DNA of 64,000 nucleotides from Acanthamoeba lenticulata (lineage: Eukaryota > Discosea > Longamoebia > Acanthamoebidae), in NCBI GenBank assembly GCA_002179805.1, contig NAVB01000105.1:1-64000 (forward strand), in the 5' to 3' direction. Shown in pieces: positions 12,588 through 23,685 of the stretch. The notes beneath the pieces were generated by a model, which did not search any database, was not told the DNA's origin, and worked only from the letters and a program-made list of their open reading frames with translations. The position numbers were made by a program, and so were the translations under genes. Numbering within the stretch: position 1 is the first letter of the stretch; every line of letters begins with the position of its first letter.

Positions 12588-14323
12588 ATGAAGCTTCTTC
12601 CCGTCTGCAGCGCGGGCATGATGGCCATCGCGCTGCTCTTCGGTTTGGCCCAAGGGCCGGCCTCGTGCTCGGCCGCGCCACCCAAGCTCGTCTTTGCCCA
12701 CTACATGGTTAGTCCCTTATTTTATATTTTCTTTTCTTATGTTGTTCTGCTGACGTCACCTCGGTAGTTGTGGGTGCCGTCGACAAGCGATGATGTAGCG
12801 GGCTTCATGACCGACATCAAGCTCGCCCAGGCCTCTGGCATCGACGGCTTCGCCATCAACACGGCCGACTGGTCGGCCGTAGGTTGGGCCATCCCGCGGT
12901 GCGACAAGATCTGGCAAGCGGCGGCCACGCTCAACTCGGGCTTCAAGCTCTTCTTCTCGGCCGACCTCACCGGCTCGCTGGCCAATCTGCCCGGCGACAT
13001 CGTGGCCATGGCCGCTCGCTATGCCAACCACCCCAACACGTTCAAGGTCGACGGCAAGCTCTTCATGTCGACCTTTGTCGGGCAGGACAAGACCTTTGGC
13101 TATCCGACGCCGCAGGAGGGCTGGCAGCAGGCCGTGGTCAATCCCTTGAGCAACCAGGGAATCGAGCTCTACTTTGTCCCCTTCTTCGCGCCCAACAACG
13201 TGCGTCCGGGTACGAAGTCCACTTTCACTCGCCCAATCAGCGCACTCTGATGAACCGTGCGGAGCCAGGCCAAGTGGGCTATCCGGCGCCTGGGCAGGTG
13301 TTGCAGGTCTTCAACCAGTTCCCCTTTGTGAGCGGCTTGTTCCAGTGGGGCGCGTGGCCCTACTTCTACGGCCAAGTCCAGAACGCGAGCAGCGTGGCCG
13401 ACGTCAACTACCTGTACCACCATCTCTGCCTTGTCGTTGTTCTCGTTGTTGTAGTTGTTGAACATTGCAAGGTCCAGACCTGACATGGCCTGTTCATTGT
13501 CTGTTGATGTCAAAAGCTCGGCGGCGCGCTCGGCCGGGAAGATCTACATGGCGCCCATCAGCCCGTGGTTCTCCAAGCACATGGCCGGCCCGCCCGTCAT
13601 CCTCCCCAACTGGGTGTTTGGCAACTACGCCGGGCCGCGCTTGTGGATCGAGCACTGGCAGTGGCTCATCGCGCTCCAGCCGGACCTGGTCGAGATCGTG
13701 ACGTGGAACGACTACCCCGAGCGCAGCTACATCGGCCCGACGACGGCCCCCTGGGGCGCCGAGGACGACGTCACCTTCCCCCACGTGGGCTTCCTCGACC
13801 TCACGCGCTACTTTGCGGAAGCCTACAAGAACGGCGGCAACTACCCGTCCATTGAGTACGTTGCCAAAAAAACAACACAAAAACACAAACAATAAACACA
13901 AAACCAAAAAATAAGAAAAAAAAATGACCAAACAAATAAAAAACGCAACTCACTCCAAAGAACACAAGCCAGGAGAGGGTGATCGTGTTCTACAGAGCCT
14001 CGTCCAAGAACGCGGTCGCGCCGGGAGACTCATTGGGCCCGCTGGACAACAGCCAGGCCTTTGACGACGACATCTACGTCGTTACTCTGCTCAAGCAGCC
14101 CGCCACGGTGATCGTCACGTCGGGCGGGGCCTCGCGCCAGTTCTCCGTCGGCGCCGGCCTGAGCCCCGACCTCTCGATGCCCTTCCAGGAGGGCGCCCAG
14201 TCCATTCAGGTGGTCCGCAACGGGCGCACGATCGGGCAGCGGACGTTTGCCAAGCGCATCTCCAACCAGATCTCGGTCTACGACTGCAACGTCTTCTCAG
14301 ACGTCGTGGTCCTCTCGTCCTAA
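12588..14323 (+). CDS. Secreted glycoside hydrolase family 71 (alpha-1,3-glucanase)
   Basis: Five exons (12588-12707, 12768-13199, 13298-13413, 13517-13855, 13978-14323) give about 450 residues. A signal peptide is clear: a basic MKLLP start, a hydrophobic IALLFGLA core and a small-residue cleavage region near residue 28. The mature start KLVFAHYM, then SGIDGFAINTA, FKLFFSADLTGSL and VEIVTWNDYPERSYIGP are hallmarks of GH71, which hydrolyses alpha-1,3-glucan (mutan). The C-terminal 110 residues form a beta-rich domain typical of the family. A role in digesting fungal wall glucan or remodelling the amoeba's own wall is inference. The third exon could begin nine bases later with the same phase. 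All donors and acceptors fit the local style. Confidence 0.87.
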
Positions 14324-14613
14324 GCGGCGTCGTTGGCACACCTGTCCTCTCTTGTCCTTCCTGCTGGCTGTGACACAAGGAAGAACGGGCCAATGGCAAA
14401 TAATGTGTTTTAATTTCTGACCAATCAGCAAAAAAAGAACCCTTCAGTCTCGAAGCGAAACACATTTCGCGGGCTGCTGGGCGACAACTCACTGCCCTCT
14501 CGATGTCATGCCTCATCTTGGCCTCTGAGGACTTCTGGGCTGATGTGCTCGCCCAGGTCTTCTCTTCAACGCAAGTAAAGCACTACCCACACTACAAAGT
14601 AGAAGAGAAGAGA

Positions 14614-14886
14614 ATGTCGCGTAGAAGAGCGTCCACGGGCGATGCGAGCATGTACATGTTTGCCGACTCGGGCCACCGCGGGGCCGAGGGCTCGCACGGG
14701 ATCCGCGACACCGAGGGCGAGACCACGGCGCGCGAGCTGGCCTCGGAGGACGAGATGCGGTGGCGCAACCACCGGCCCCACTCGGTCCTCACGGGCGACT
14801 TTGGCTGGGGCCGCACCGACCTCAAGAAGAAGGACCAGCAGAACAAGGGCGTGCCCACGAGCACCGACCTCAGCCGCAACAAATAA
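14614..14886 (+). CDS. Small hydrophilic protein, unknown
   Basis: A single-exon frame of 90 residues starts at the ATG at 14614. Codon use is strongly GC-ending like the neighbours, which supports real coding. The product is rich in Arg, Asp, Glu and His (stretches SGHRGAEGSHGIRDTEGE and DLKKKDQQNKG) with no membrane segment or signal. I do not recognise a family. An in-frame extension to 14503 exists but is less GC-biased, so the internal ATG was preferred. It ends 157 bases before the stop of the ZIP gene on the other strand. Confidence 0.5.
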   Translation: MSRRRASTGDASMYMFADSGHRGAEGSHGIRDTEGETTARELASEDEMRWRNHRPHSVLTGDFGWGRTDLKKKDQQNKGVPTSTDLSRNK

Positions 14887-15043
14887 TCACAATAAATAAA
14901 CAAATAATAACAACAAAAACAGAAGTAAAAAAACCAAAAGAATAGATAAAAATAGATTATGACAGAAAACACAAAAGAAATACAGCATCTTGTTGCTAGC
15001 TCTTTGTACAGCAATCAATGATGACTTGGCCTGCTGGTTGGGG

Positions 15044-16358
15044 TCACTTTTCGACGCCAAGAACGCGTTGGACAAAGGTCACAGCAAAGTAGATCAGGAG
15101 CGCGCCCGCCAAGTGGCTCATGCCCGCCTCCTACACCATGTGACATGTAAATCAATAAAAGTCGAGTAAAGCCAAAGAGGGGGCGAGTTGAGGAGTCGCA
15201 CGAAGAAGGAGAGATGTCGAAGGCACGTGGGGATAAGCTCCTGCACGCACAGAAGCGCCATGATGCCCGCCACTGGAGCCGTCTCGCCCTCATCAGCAAC
15301 AACAACAGCAGAAGGAAGAGGAGAAGAGGACATACCGGCCGCGAGGGCGGCAGAGAGGACGAACGGGGTGAGGACGTGCGCAAACGTCATCCCAAACACG
15401 AGCGCGCCGACCGGCTGGCACATCCCGGCCAGCGTCGCCCACCGGATGGCCTCCCACTTGCTGGTGCGCGTCGGCCACAAACACAACCATTTAATAAGGA
15501 ACAAGATGATGATGGTGGATGCGCATTACCTGCCCGTGGAGTGGTAGATGGGCGCGGCGATGGCCATGCCCTCAGGGATCACGTGGATGATGATTGTCAC
15601 GGCAAGGCCCAACCCCACGTCCAGTCCTCTGTGGCCGACAAAAGGAAAATCAGAATTAAATCATTAAAAATAGAAATTGAATATAAAAATAAGTAATAAA
15701 TAATAACCGCAATACCTGAGGCAGGAGATGTAGACGGCGATGCCTTCAGGCAGGTTGTGGATGCACATCCCGATGGCCGTCGCGAGCCCCGCCTTTGTCT
15801 GCAGCCCCATCATCATCCAAATCTCCCGCTTAGTAGTCACGCCCGCAGCAACGTAGTGGAGAGGCATGTACCCCGTGGCTGTGGCCGTGGCCGTGCCCAT
15901 GGCCGTGGCTATCGCCCTCTTCGTCTTCTTCGCCAAAGTGGGGCTCGGGGATGAAATACATCACCAGCGCGAACCCGACGAGACCCACCACGAACTGCAT
16001 CCAACATGGGATGGCAATGCGTCAGCAGCGGAGGAGCCTTCCAAGCACACTGGCATTGGCAATTACAAAGAGCCAGGCCTGCTTGTCGCCGATGACGAGG
16101 GATGAGTCCGGCATGAGATCGACGAAGGCGATGTAGAGCATGACCCCCGAAGACCCGCCTAGCATGGCCCCGAGCTTCCGCGGGTTGGGCGTCCCCGCCA
16201 GTAGCGCCAGCGACCCGCCTAAGATGAATTCATAAATCTAAAGATGAGAGATGGCAGGAGGAAATGAAGGAGGAGCGCTCCGAACCGAGGATGGTGGCCA
16301 GACCACCAAGGAACGTGAGGAGGAGCGCCACGGCTTGCGTGCCCCACGACACGTCCAT
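15044..16358 (-). CDS. ZIP family zinc/metal transporter (ZupT/ZTP29-like)
   Basis: Eight short exons from the ATG at 16358 to a TGA at 15044 give a multi-membrane protein. The two signature helices are both present: IHNLPEGIAV (HNLPEG, helix IV) and IIHVIPEGMAIA (HVIPEG, helix V). These supply the His, Pro and Glu residues of the metal path. Just before helix IV there is a His/Gly loop (HGHGHGHGHSHG), typical of ZIP cytosolic metal-sensing loops. Later helices (WATLAGMCQPVGALVFG, VAGIMALLCVQELIP, LLIYFAVTFVQRVLG) match the ZupT/ZTP29 branch. The expected role is import of Zn2+ (possibly other divalent metals) into the cytosol. The boundary of the last exon (a donor reading gtgcga after SFF) is the least certain. 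The start lies 78 bases from the bicupin stop. Confidence 0.85.
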
Positions 16359-16436
16359 TATCGACAAATATGTTTCAAAATGCAAAAAAAGATCGAGAAA
16401 TGGGCGACCGTTTTCTTTGTTATTTCTTTTCACCAT

Positions 16437-17465
16437 TTATTTGGTGAAGCGAATGTCCAGAGAGCGCAGATAGGTGTGGAGCCCAGCGTCCTGGATGGGG
16501 ATCACGTAGCCTGGTTCGTCCGAGTCGTTGTAGTGGCCGTGCCACATGCCCGGCGGCGTGACAAACACCATGCCGGGCTCCCAGTCGATGCGCTGCGGGT
16601 CGATGATGTCGCCATTGTCGTCGACATCATGACCGAGCAGCGTGTAGCAGCCCTTGGGCGGGCAATCGGCGATCAAGTCGAGCGCGACGGACTGGTGTCG
16701 ATGCGGCTTTTGCACGGCGTGCGGGTCGATGATGCCCTTCATGGCCCACACGACGTGGGTCACCGTCCTGGTCTGCGGGAAGTTCTCATGGGCGAGCAGC
16801 ACGCTAACCCGGTTTCGGCTCTTGGCGTCCGGAGCCTGGGCTACCGTCTCGAGCGCCTTGCGCGTCGCGCTGGCCGTGTAGAGCGTGGGCTCGAACCTCG
16901 GCTTCTCCACTTTGGCCCCGAGGTAGCGCAGCAGCGGCTCGTCGGTGATGCAGTAGAGCGCGGTCGCCTCCTCGCCGTCCGACTTGGCGGCGCGCACGCT
17001 GGCGGGCGCCCCGCCGGGCAGGGTGAAGAAGGCGCCTTGCTCAAAGTCAAACTGGTGATCGCCCTGCTTCACGTGGCCCGCGCCGCGGATGACGTAGAAG
17101 AGCTGCGAGGTGGCGTTTGGTTGCAAGTCGATCGCCTCCCCGGCCACAATGCGCACGAAGCTGGCCAACAGGCCGGGCGCCGTGGCGGGTCCTTCGCACG
17201 CGAGCTCGTGGGCCAGGTCGAGGGGGATGACCCGCGTGGGCCCGTCGCGGTAGAGCGACGCCGGGAACTTGCGCGGCGGCACGCGCGGGAGGAGGCCCGC
17301 GGCGAGCGGGTCGGCCGCGGTGGTGTATTCGAAGAACTGGGCCGGGCCCTCGGTCAGCACCGCTTGCGTTTGGTCATCTTTCTTTTCCTTGTGCGCCAAA
17401 TGCAGCTTGATGCTCTGGGCCTGTGTTTGTTGTGGGCGCAGGACAGTCGTCTCTGTGTCTTGCAT
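16437..17465 (-). CDS. Bicupin protein, gentisate 1,2-dioxygenase-like
   Basis: This is one uninterrupted frame of 342 residues with two cupin folds. The N-terminal cupin spans roughly residues 100-165 (FVRIVAGEAIDLQPNATSQLFYVIRGAG, abridged). The C-terminal cupin, roughly 230-330, has KPHRHQSVALDLI and PPGMWHGHYNDSDEPG, whose histidines could bind Fe(II). The arrangement and the YVIPIQDAGLHTYLR tail resemble gentisate 1,2-dioxygenases and related bacterial bicupins that cleave aromatic rings. The substrate is not certain. Unlike most larger genes around it, this one has no intron, which may point to bacterial origin, although codon use matches the host. It is followed in the same direction by the ZIP gene. 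Confidence 0.75.
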   Translation of the reverse strand: MQDTETTVLRPQQTQAQSIKLHLAHKEKKDDQTQAVLTEGPAQFFEYTTAADPLAAGLLPRVPPRKFPASLYRDGPTRVIPLDLAHELACEGPATAPGLLASFVRIVAGEAIDLQPNATSQLFYVIRGAGHVKQGDHQFDFEQGAFFTLPGGAPASVRAAKSDGEEATALYCITDEPLLRYLGAKVEKPRFEPTLYTASATRKALETVAQAPDAKSRNRVSVLLAHENFPQTRTVTHVVWAMKGIIDPHAVQKPHRHQSVALDLIADCPPKGCYTLLGHDVDDNGDIIDPQRIDWEPGMVFVTPPGMWHGHYNDSDEPGYVIPIQDAGLHTYLRSLDIRFTK

Positions 17466-17698
17466 TGTTTCAGTTCGGGGAAAAAGAAGAATAAAGATGA
17501 TCAGTCATGATGTCTTCTGTGGATGACTCTTTTACCCGGAGGACAGTCAGCATGACGTGTAAAAAAACAACAAAAGATTTCATTTTTATTTTATTTAAAA
17601 GTAAGAGCGTGGTTCGAATCCCACCATGGACAATGTTTAACATGTTAACCTCCGCCACACACCCCCCCCCCTTTGGTCCTCCTTCTCTTCCTTCTCTT

Positions 17699-18739
17699 CT
17701 ACAAGGTGGCCTCCTTGATGGCGGCCTTCTTTTCCAGCTTCTTTCGCTCGCGTTCCTCCTTGCGCTGCTGCTTGAGCTTCTCTTTTTCCTCCTTCAGCGC
17801 CCGCTTCTGCTCCTGCTCGAGCTCCTTCTCGAGCAGCTTCGTGGCCCGCTTCCGCTGCTTGTCCGTCATCGGCTGCTCGGATTCGTCGTCGGCGCGCCTT
17901 CGTCCCCGGTTGTCCTGGGCGGCTCTCGTCCCGCCCGACATGCTCGAGGACGTCGTCGTGCTGGTCGTCGTCGTCGAGGGGTAGAAGGAAGAGGCAGACG
18001 AGGATCTCGCGGTCGTCGTCGTCGTCGACGTCGAGGGGTATCGTGAAGACGAGAAGGAAGAGGATGACGAAGATCTGGTGGTCGACGTCGACGAGGCCAC
18101 TCGCGAGGGCTTCTCGTCTGAGATCGGGCGGTCGGCATCCGGATCAAAGTGGTCGTCGGCTTCGCCCACGGTCCGTCCCTCGCCAGGAAACAGGCTGTGG
18201 ACGTCGGCCTCGTGAGCAAGATGATGGTGACGACGATGTACAACAACAACAACAAGAAGTAGTGGACGAGGAAGGAAAGCCGTACGCGGGGTCGTAGAGG
18301 CCGTTGACGGTGTGTACGCCGACGATGCGGCCGTCGGGTGACACCAGGACGCCCTCGGCGTGGCTCTCGGCCGGTTCGTCTCCATAGCTGCGCTCGTACT
18401 GACGCTCGCGCCGCACGCCGTCAATGGCGCCCGCGCTCGCCCCAGCCGCCAGCCCCAGCACCGCCCCGGCCACCATCCCGGCTGTGCGGTAGAAGATCAA
18501 GTTGAAGATGAGAAGAAAGATAAAGACAAGCGTAGATGAGTAAAGAGGAGAGGGGTAAGAAAAGGAGGGAGAAGGTGCGCACCAGGGACGGTGATGGGGG
18601 CGAAGGGGAGGATGGCGAAGCCGGCGAGGGAGCCGGCCATCATGCCCGCCATCATACCGTTGAGGGCGTGCCGCCCGGCGCCTTGGCCCGCGCTTCGTCG
18701 TTCATCCGCAGTGAGGCGCAGCTTCTTTTTCCATCCCAT
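17699..18739 (-). CDS. Unknown protein with glycine-zipper segments and charged coil
   Basis: Three exons (18739-18583, 18481-18286, 18194-17699) join in phase to about 282 residues. The N-terminal third has two Gly/Ala/Met-rich segments (GMMAGMMAGSLAGFAILPF and GMVAGAVLGLAAGASAGAI) that look like glycine-zipper or paired membrane segments. Next come a short folded-looking stretch (GVLVSPDGRIVGVHTVNGLYDP), a Ser/Thr-rich linker, and a C-terminal Lys/Glu/Gln-rich coiled coil of about 70 residues. No family is recognised. A membrane-associated scaffold is possible but unproven. The third exon acceptor at 18195 was chosen because it is the only one that keeps frame. Confidence 0.6.
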
Positions 18740-19162
18740 CTTGCTCTTTGTTGCTCTTCCTTATGATTAAGCAAGTATTGATGTGGAAGATTGGCTGTGT
18801 ATTGATACTTGCGTAGTAGTCTTTCTCTCTTTCTTAATCAAGGTTTGTGCAAGAACTTGGGGTAGTGCTGTGTGTGGAAAGGGCCCACACTGCGACATGG
18901 CCCGCTCCTGCTGGATCCCCAAGAGCCCCCAAGGCGAAGAACTGGCCGGAGCTGCTCGAAAATCACAGGGAAGTCGACAAACTCACTTGTTGCTCGCGTC
19001 CTTTTCCGCAGAAGCCACAGCGTCGACAAAATCTATTTTTATTATTATTTTATAAATGGTTCATGTATTGAGCAAACAAAAATGATTCTACAATGGAGCA
19101 CTTCCAGCTCGTCTCTCAGCAAAAATTCGGAGCCCTTTTACACGCTTGTTGTTTTTTTGTTC
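18740..19162. other. Intergenic spacer
   Basis: This is 423 bases between the start of the glycine-zipper gene and the stop of the FHA-kinase gene. Short open frames here show no GC-ending codon bias and no recognisable motif. The stretch presumably contains the glycine-zipper gene's promoter and the kinase gene's 3' UTR. Confidence 0.45.
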
Positions 19163-22100
19163 CTATTTGTGCCCATCCTCCGCACCTTCCTTGGCCGAGG
19201 AGGAGGAGCTTGGTCGAATGAGCAGAGGATGATCCTTGAACGCGGCGAGTTCGTCGATGATCTCTTCAAACTCGGGCCGGCCCTCGGGGTCAGCACTCCA
19301 GCACCGCACGATGAGGTCTCGCCAATTGGCCGGACAACTGTCGGGCAGGCTCGGTCTGCGCAGCGACAGCGACATGGTGAGGAAGATGAGCCACAAATTG
19401 AGGATTAGTATTTATAAACTTTTCAAAATAGTTTTCTATAAATGTTGCTCTTGTGCGCACCGGAGGTCCTTCTTGGCGGTCTGGATGATGATCTGGAAGT
19501 CATGTATGAGCTGCGGGTACTCGGCAAATGGCCTTTGATAGGCCCCTGTTGTGAAAAGAACACATATGCATCAATAATTCCCAAAATACACAACTAATTC
19601 TATATGAATTTGGTGAAGAGGAGATGGGAGGCCTACCAGTGAGAACACGCATGACCAGCTCCCAGCAAATTATCGAAAAACTGTACACATCGGATTTGGT
19701 CGTGTAGGTCTGCTTGTTGTACGTCTCTGGCGCCGCATACGTGTACGTCCCTGCACAGGGAATTGTCACGCCCCCCACGTACGCGTTTCATGAGCTTCAG
19801 CATTTTCCTCTCCTAATTGCAGAACAAATGTAATAAAATAAAAATAAATAATTAAAACCAAAATAAAATAAAATAAAATAAAAAGGTGCTGCAAGCGGAC
19901 CTCGGAACTTGGCGAGGGAGGCCTCGTTCTTTACGGTCTTGGTGCGCGCCAGTCCAAAATCGGCCACCTTCACGTTGAAGTTCTCGTCCACCAGCAGGTT
20001 GAGGCTCTGTCGCGAGACACGACCAATAAGCAAAAACATAAAACACATATATTTATATATTAAAACAGTATAAATATTAAAGGAGGCGCACCTTGAGGTC
20101 GCGAAGGACGATGCAGGGCTTCCAGCAGTGGAGAGTATTGACCGCCCTGGCGGCCTCCAGTGCTAGCCGGGTGGCCAGCTCCCACGTGAAGTCGACCTGT
20201 GGCCACACTCGTCAATCAAGTGAACTGAAAAGCCATAAAAATACAGATAAAGCGTACGGTAGGTGACGTCATGACGTCGTAGAGAGAGCCACGCGAGAGG
20301 AACTCGGTGATGATGGCGAGGTGGGGCCGCGTGACGGCGCCGTAGAAGAAGACCACCCGCGGGCTTCGAATCTCGCTCATGATCTCGAACTCCTTCTTGA
20401 ACGTCTCCTTCAGGTTGACCGAATCCTTCAACACCTTGATGGCCACCTTGAAAATTGTTGGAATTTTGTGTCAAATGAGCCACCAGTAAAAGATAATCGT
20501 ACAATAATGAGCCAGTAAAAGATAATCGTACAAACAACACTACTAATTTCAGAATACAACTTAACACAATAAAAACTTAAAAAGTACCTGTTGCCCCCGA
20601 TATTTGCCCTTGTATACATGAGATGAGGTGCCGCGGCCGACCTCCTCCAAGAAGTCGAGCTCTGAACCCTCGATCTCCCAACTGTGCATCATCTCCACTG
20701 GCTCCTGCAATCGACACAAACATGAAAAAATAAATAGTAATTTAAAAAAAAAGGAAAAAGGAAATCTAAATAGAGTTGGCTTAAAGTCAAACCTCGGTGA
20801 CGGCCTTGAACTTGGCGGTCATCGCCTTGGGGCTTAGCGGCACGCTGTTGTCGAGGGTGGGAATCACGCTCGCCGGTGGCGGGGGCTGCATGGCCGCAAG
20901 CCGCTCGAGCACCTGCGCGAATCGTGGTCGTCGCTCCGGGTCCTGATTCCAGCAATCCCTGCATAACCGCGCCACAGAAAATCAATAATTATTCATAATA
21001 AACAAATAAAAAGTAAAGATTCGCATAAATACTGCATGAGCTGAGCAAAGTCGGGCGGACAGAAGGGCGGGACGATCGGGCGGAGGCCCTCTTTGCTGAC
21101 GCCGACAATGATTTGTGGATTGGACAGGCCCGCGTAGGGCTCCTCGCGGGTGATCAGCTCCCACAACACGATTCCTGTGCAGCACAATCACGCGCGTGTC
21201 GTGTTGTGAGCCACACGCGGTGTGGGCGCTTGGAGGAGGGGCGCTCGCGAACCAAAACTGTAGACGTCCGCTTTTGTGGTGTAGCCCGAGCCAGCAAAGA
21301 TCTCGGGCGCGGTCCAGGGCATGGTCCCGCAGAAAGTGCTGGCGATGTCGTTGAGGTTGGTCATGGTCCGCGCCAGCCCAAAGTCGGTCACCTTCACGTT
21401 GAAGTTCTGATCCACCAGCAGGTTGTGCGACTTGAGATCTCTGTGGATAATTGGCGGCTCGAATGTGTGTAGATAGTTCATCCCCTGTGCCGCATCCATC
21501 GCCTTTTTCCAACAATAATGGTTAGGCCATTTACTTGAATTATTGTTATAAAATAGGGCCACGTACAATTTTTACGATGAGCTCCCAACCGAGGTCGACG
21601 TTCTCGTCTTTGAGCAGGAGATTGAGGCTGCCTCGCGACATGTACTCTGCACAAGTGTCAGGAGAAGAATTAATTTAACTAAAATAATAAGAATAAAATC
21701 AAGGAAACGAGATAGTACCTGTGACGATTGACATCTCGTTCTTCTGGCGGCAAGTGCCCATGAAAAGGATCACGTTCGGGTGTCGCATTCGTCGGAGGAT
21801 GTGTGTCTCAGCTCGCACCTCCTGCAGGGCCGTCTTCTCGAGGATGCTCCTGAACACCTTTTTGACGGCGACCCGCGTGCCGCGCCACGAGGCCTCGTAG
21901 ACCTCGCCGCAGCTGCCCTGCCCGATGGGTCGTATCAAAGTGAGCTCCTTCGGGTCGATCTTCACGCCTGTCGCGACGACGGCACAACATGGCGATGGTT
22001 CATCAACAACTCAATTCACAACAAGGTCGACGCTAATGGGAGATTGACGGTACCACGCAGGCCAGGCATCTCGGCCGAGTTCTCCGAGTTTTGTGAGTCC

Positions 22101-22832
22101 CAGTCTTGGGAGGAGAGCGACGCGGGCTCGTCGGCGAATTGGAGGACTTTGACCTTTTTGTTCGGCCGCCCGGGAGAGGTGCCCGACACCGCGGGGACGG
22201 CACCGCCCGCTGCGCGCGGCCGCTTTCCCGCCGCGCGGACGGGCGAAGGCATACCGCCGTTGTTAGCATCGGTAGAGGGGTCGAGAGAGAAGAAGTCGAC
22301 GTTGGGCTGCGTGGCGTCCTGGTCGAACTCGTCCTCGGGCACAGCTGGGTCCTTGTCCTCGTCCTCGGTGATGGCAAAGGTGAATTGGAGAGCGCCCTCG
22401 AAGAGTGCCACGCGGTCGCCGTTCTTGAGCATCTTGAGATCGCCCTTCTTCACCATCTCAGGTGGCGCATCAGGCCCGGCCCGGTAGATGTAGGAGGGAT
22501 TTACACCCGACTGCGTTTACATACATGAAGTCAATTAACGCGTGGGAAATGGCCGCTGCGAGCAGTGAAGTATCTTTTGGCAGTAAAATTGAATTAAAAT
22601 AGGCACGTACGCTTAGCAGGGTGACAGTGTTGGTCTCTTTGGAGACGGTGACCTCAGCATGCTTGCGACTCACACGACGGTCGGTAATGCCGAATTTCTG
22701 ACCGCGGCCGAGCACAGTAATCCCGCTCTCCAATTCGATTGTTTGTCCTGAGGGGGCTGTCATGTGCACCGTGAAGGGCTGCCGCTCTCCCTCCCCCTTG
22801 GCCGTAGTTTTCTCCTCGTCATCGACGTCCAT
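19163..22832 (-). CDS. FHA domain protein with two tandem TKL-type kinase domains
   Basis: Fourteen exons, all with matching phases, give about 824 residues. First is an FHA domain (about residues 20-110: ITVLGRGQ, RRVSRKHAEV), which binds phosphothreonine. Then comes a linker with a basic patch (RPNKKVKV, a possible nuclear signal). Kinase 1 (about 236-490) has GQGSCGEVYEA, VAVKK, IIHRDLKSHN, TDFGLA and the WTAPE motif. Kinase 2 (about 537-800) has GRGTSSHVYKG, VAIKV, CIVLRDLKSLN, ADFGLA and YAAPE. Kinase 2 therefore has Leu in place of the His of HRD, though the catalytic Asp, VAIK Lys and DFG Asp remain. Both kinases look like Dictyostelium/plant TKL (Raf/MLK-like) kinases. The sequence between the two kinases is spliced in one frame, so they belong to one protein. 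Role: phospho-dependent signalling, partner unknown. Confidence 0.88.
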
Positions 22833-23102
22833 CGTGTTTGTGGAGATTGAGGGTTGGAGATGGACGTCAAAAACGAAAAAGAGAGAGCCCTTGTGTTCAA
22901 CGTGTTGCCCTTCACCACCTGCGCGCCGGCGTTTGAAACCAAACCAAAAAACCCGAGAGAGGAGTGTTTGTGTCCAGATAAACTCTGGAAGAAAAGGCGC
23001 GAAACAGCTTCAGCGCACGACAAACCAGAAAAGCGCTTCCTGTGGCCTTGAGGCTTGGCGCTTTTGGCCGCGTGCTCTTACTCAGGGGATTGGGCCAAGG
23101 TG

Positions 23103-23633
23103 TCACTTTCTGCGCTTCTTGAGGTTCTTCCCGTGAGCTTGTTTCTTGCTCTGCTTTGTTGAGCGCTTCCGCTTTCCGTCATGCGCCTTGCTGTGGGGCT
23201 TTTCCGTTGGTTGAACTTGCTCAGCCTGCTCGGGCGGTTGGCTTGGCCTTCGCCTCACGCATTTCAAGCTCCTGTCTAGACTTTTGGAAAGAAGATGCGC
23301 CAGAGGTAAGGCTCTGTTCGGAGAACGATGGGCATTGTGGCCACTTACCTTCAACCGGGAGAGCAGTTGTGCTAGAACTGGCTGCCATTGGCATTGTGTT
23401 CCAACATTGCATTGGGAGGTGGCCACACCCACCACAACGGGAGCAGGTGGCCCTTGTGGCTCCAGCAGAGCCTGCAGCCAAGGCTCGAGACAACAAAGCC
23501 CGGAACTGCTCATAGGAGCTGACTTGTGTGGTGGAAGAGCTGGTCTTGGTGGAGAGCCGTGGTGCATGTCATTCCGTATTAAAAATTAAAATTTCAGTGT
23601 TTTTTTATGTCGACGAGTAACATGAGCTGTCAT
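23103..23633 (-). CDS. Small basic zinc-knuckle protein, N-terminus unresolved
   Basis: The exon ending at 23349 encodes YEQFRALLSRALAAGSAG followed by one CCHC knuckle (CSRCGGCGHLPMQC). It splices (gtaag to tctag) to an exon 23275-23103 that ends in a very basic tail (KRKRSTKQSKKQAHGKNLKKRRK, abridged). One knuckle plus a Lys/Arg/Ser tail recalls ZCCHC10 and SREK1IP1, small nuclear proteins linked to splicing. That resemblance is weak and only suggestive. The reading frame is open back to 23571 but has no ATG. A tiny first exon at 23633 (MTAH, donor gttac, acceptor caccaag) would supply one but is speculative. The promoter region is shared with the divergent START gene at 23686. Confidence 0.5.
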
Positions 23634-23685
23634 CTTGCTTTGTGCTTGTCCAACAGCGCCACAAGCAAAAACTTCATTGAGAACA

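Noticed and set aside
12311..12712. Upstream extension of the glucanase frame into 12311-12587
   Set aside because: It has no codon bias and would bury the clear signal peptide at 12588. The frame also differs from that of the signal-peptide ATG.
17603..17632. Sequence like a tRNA T-arm (ggttcgaatccc)
   Set aside because: The stem does not pair properly with a seven-base loop, and no D-arm, anticodon arm or acceptor stem can be built upstream. Similar TTCGAA strings at 49650 and 56350 are also isolated.
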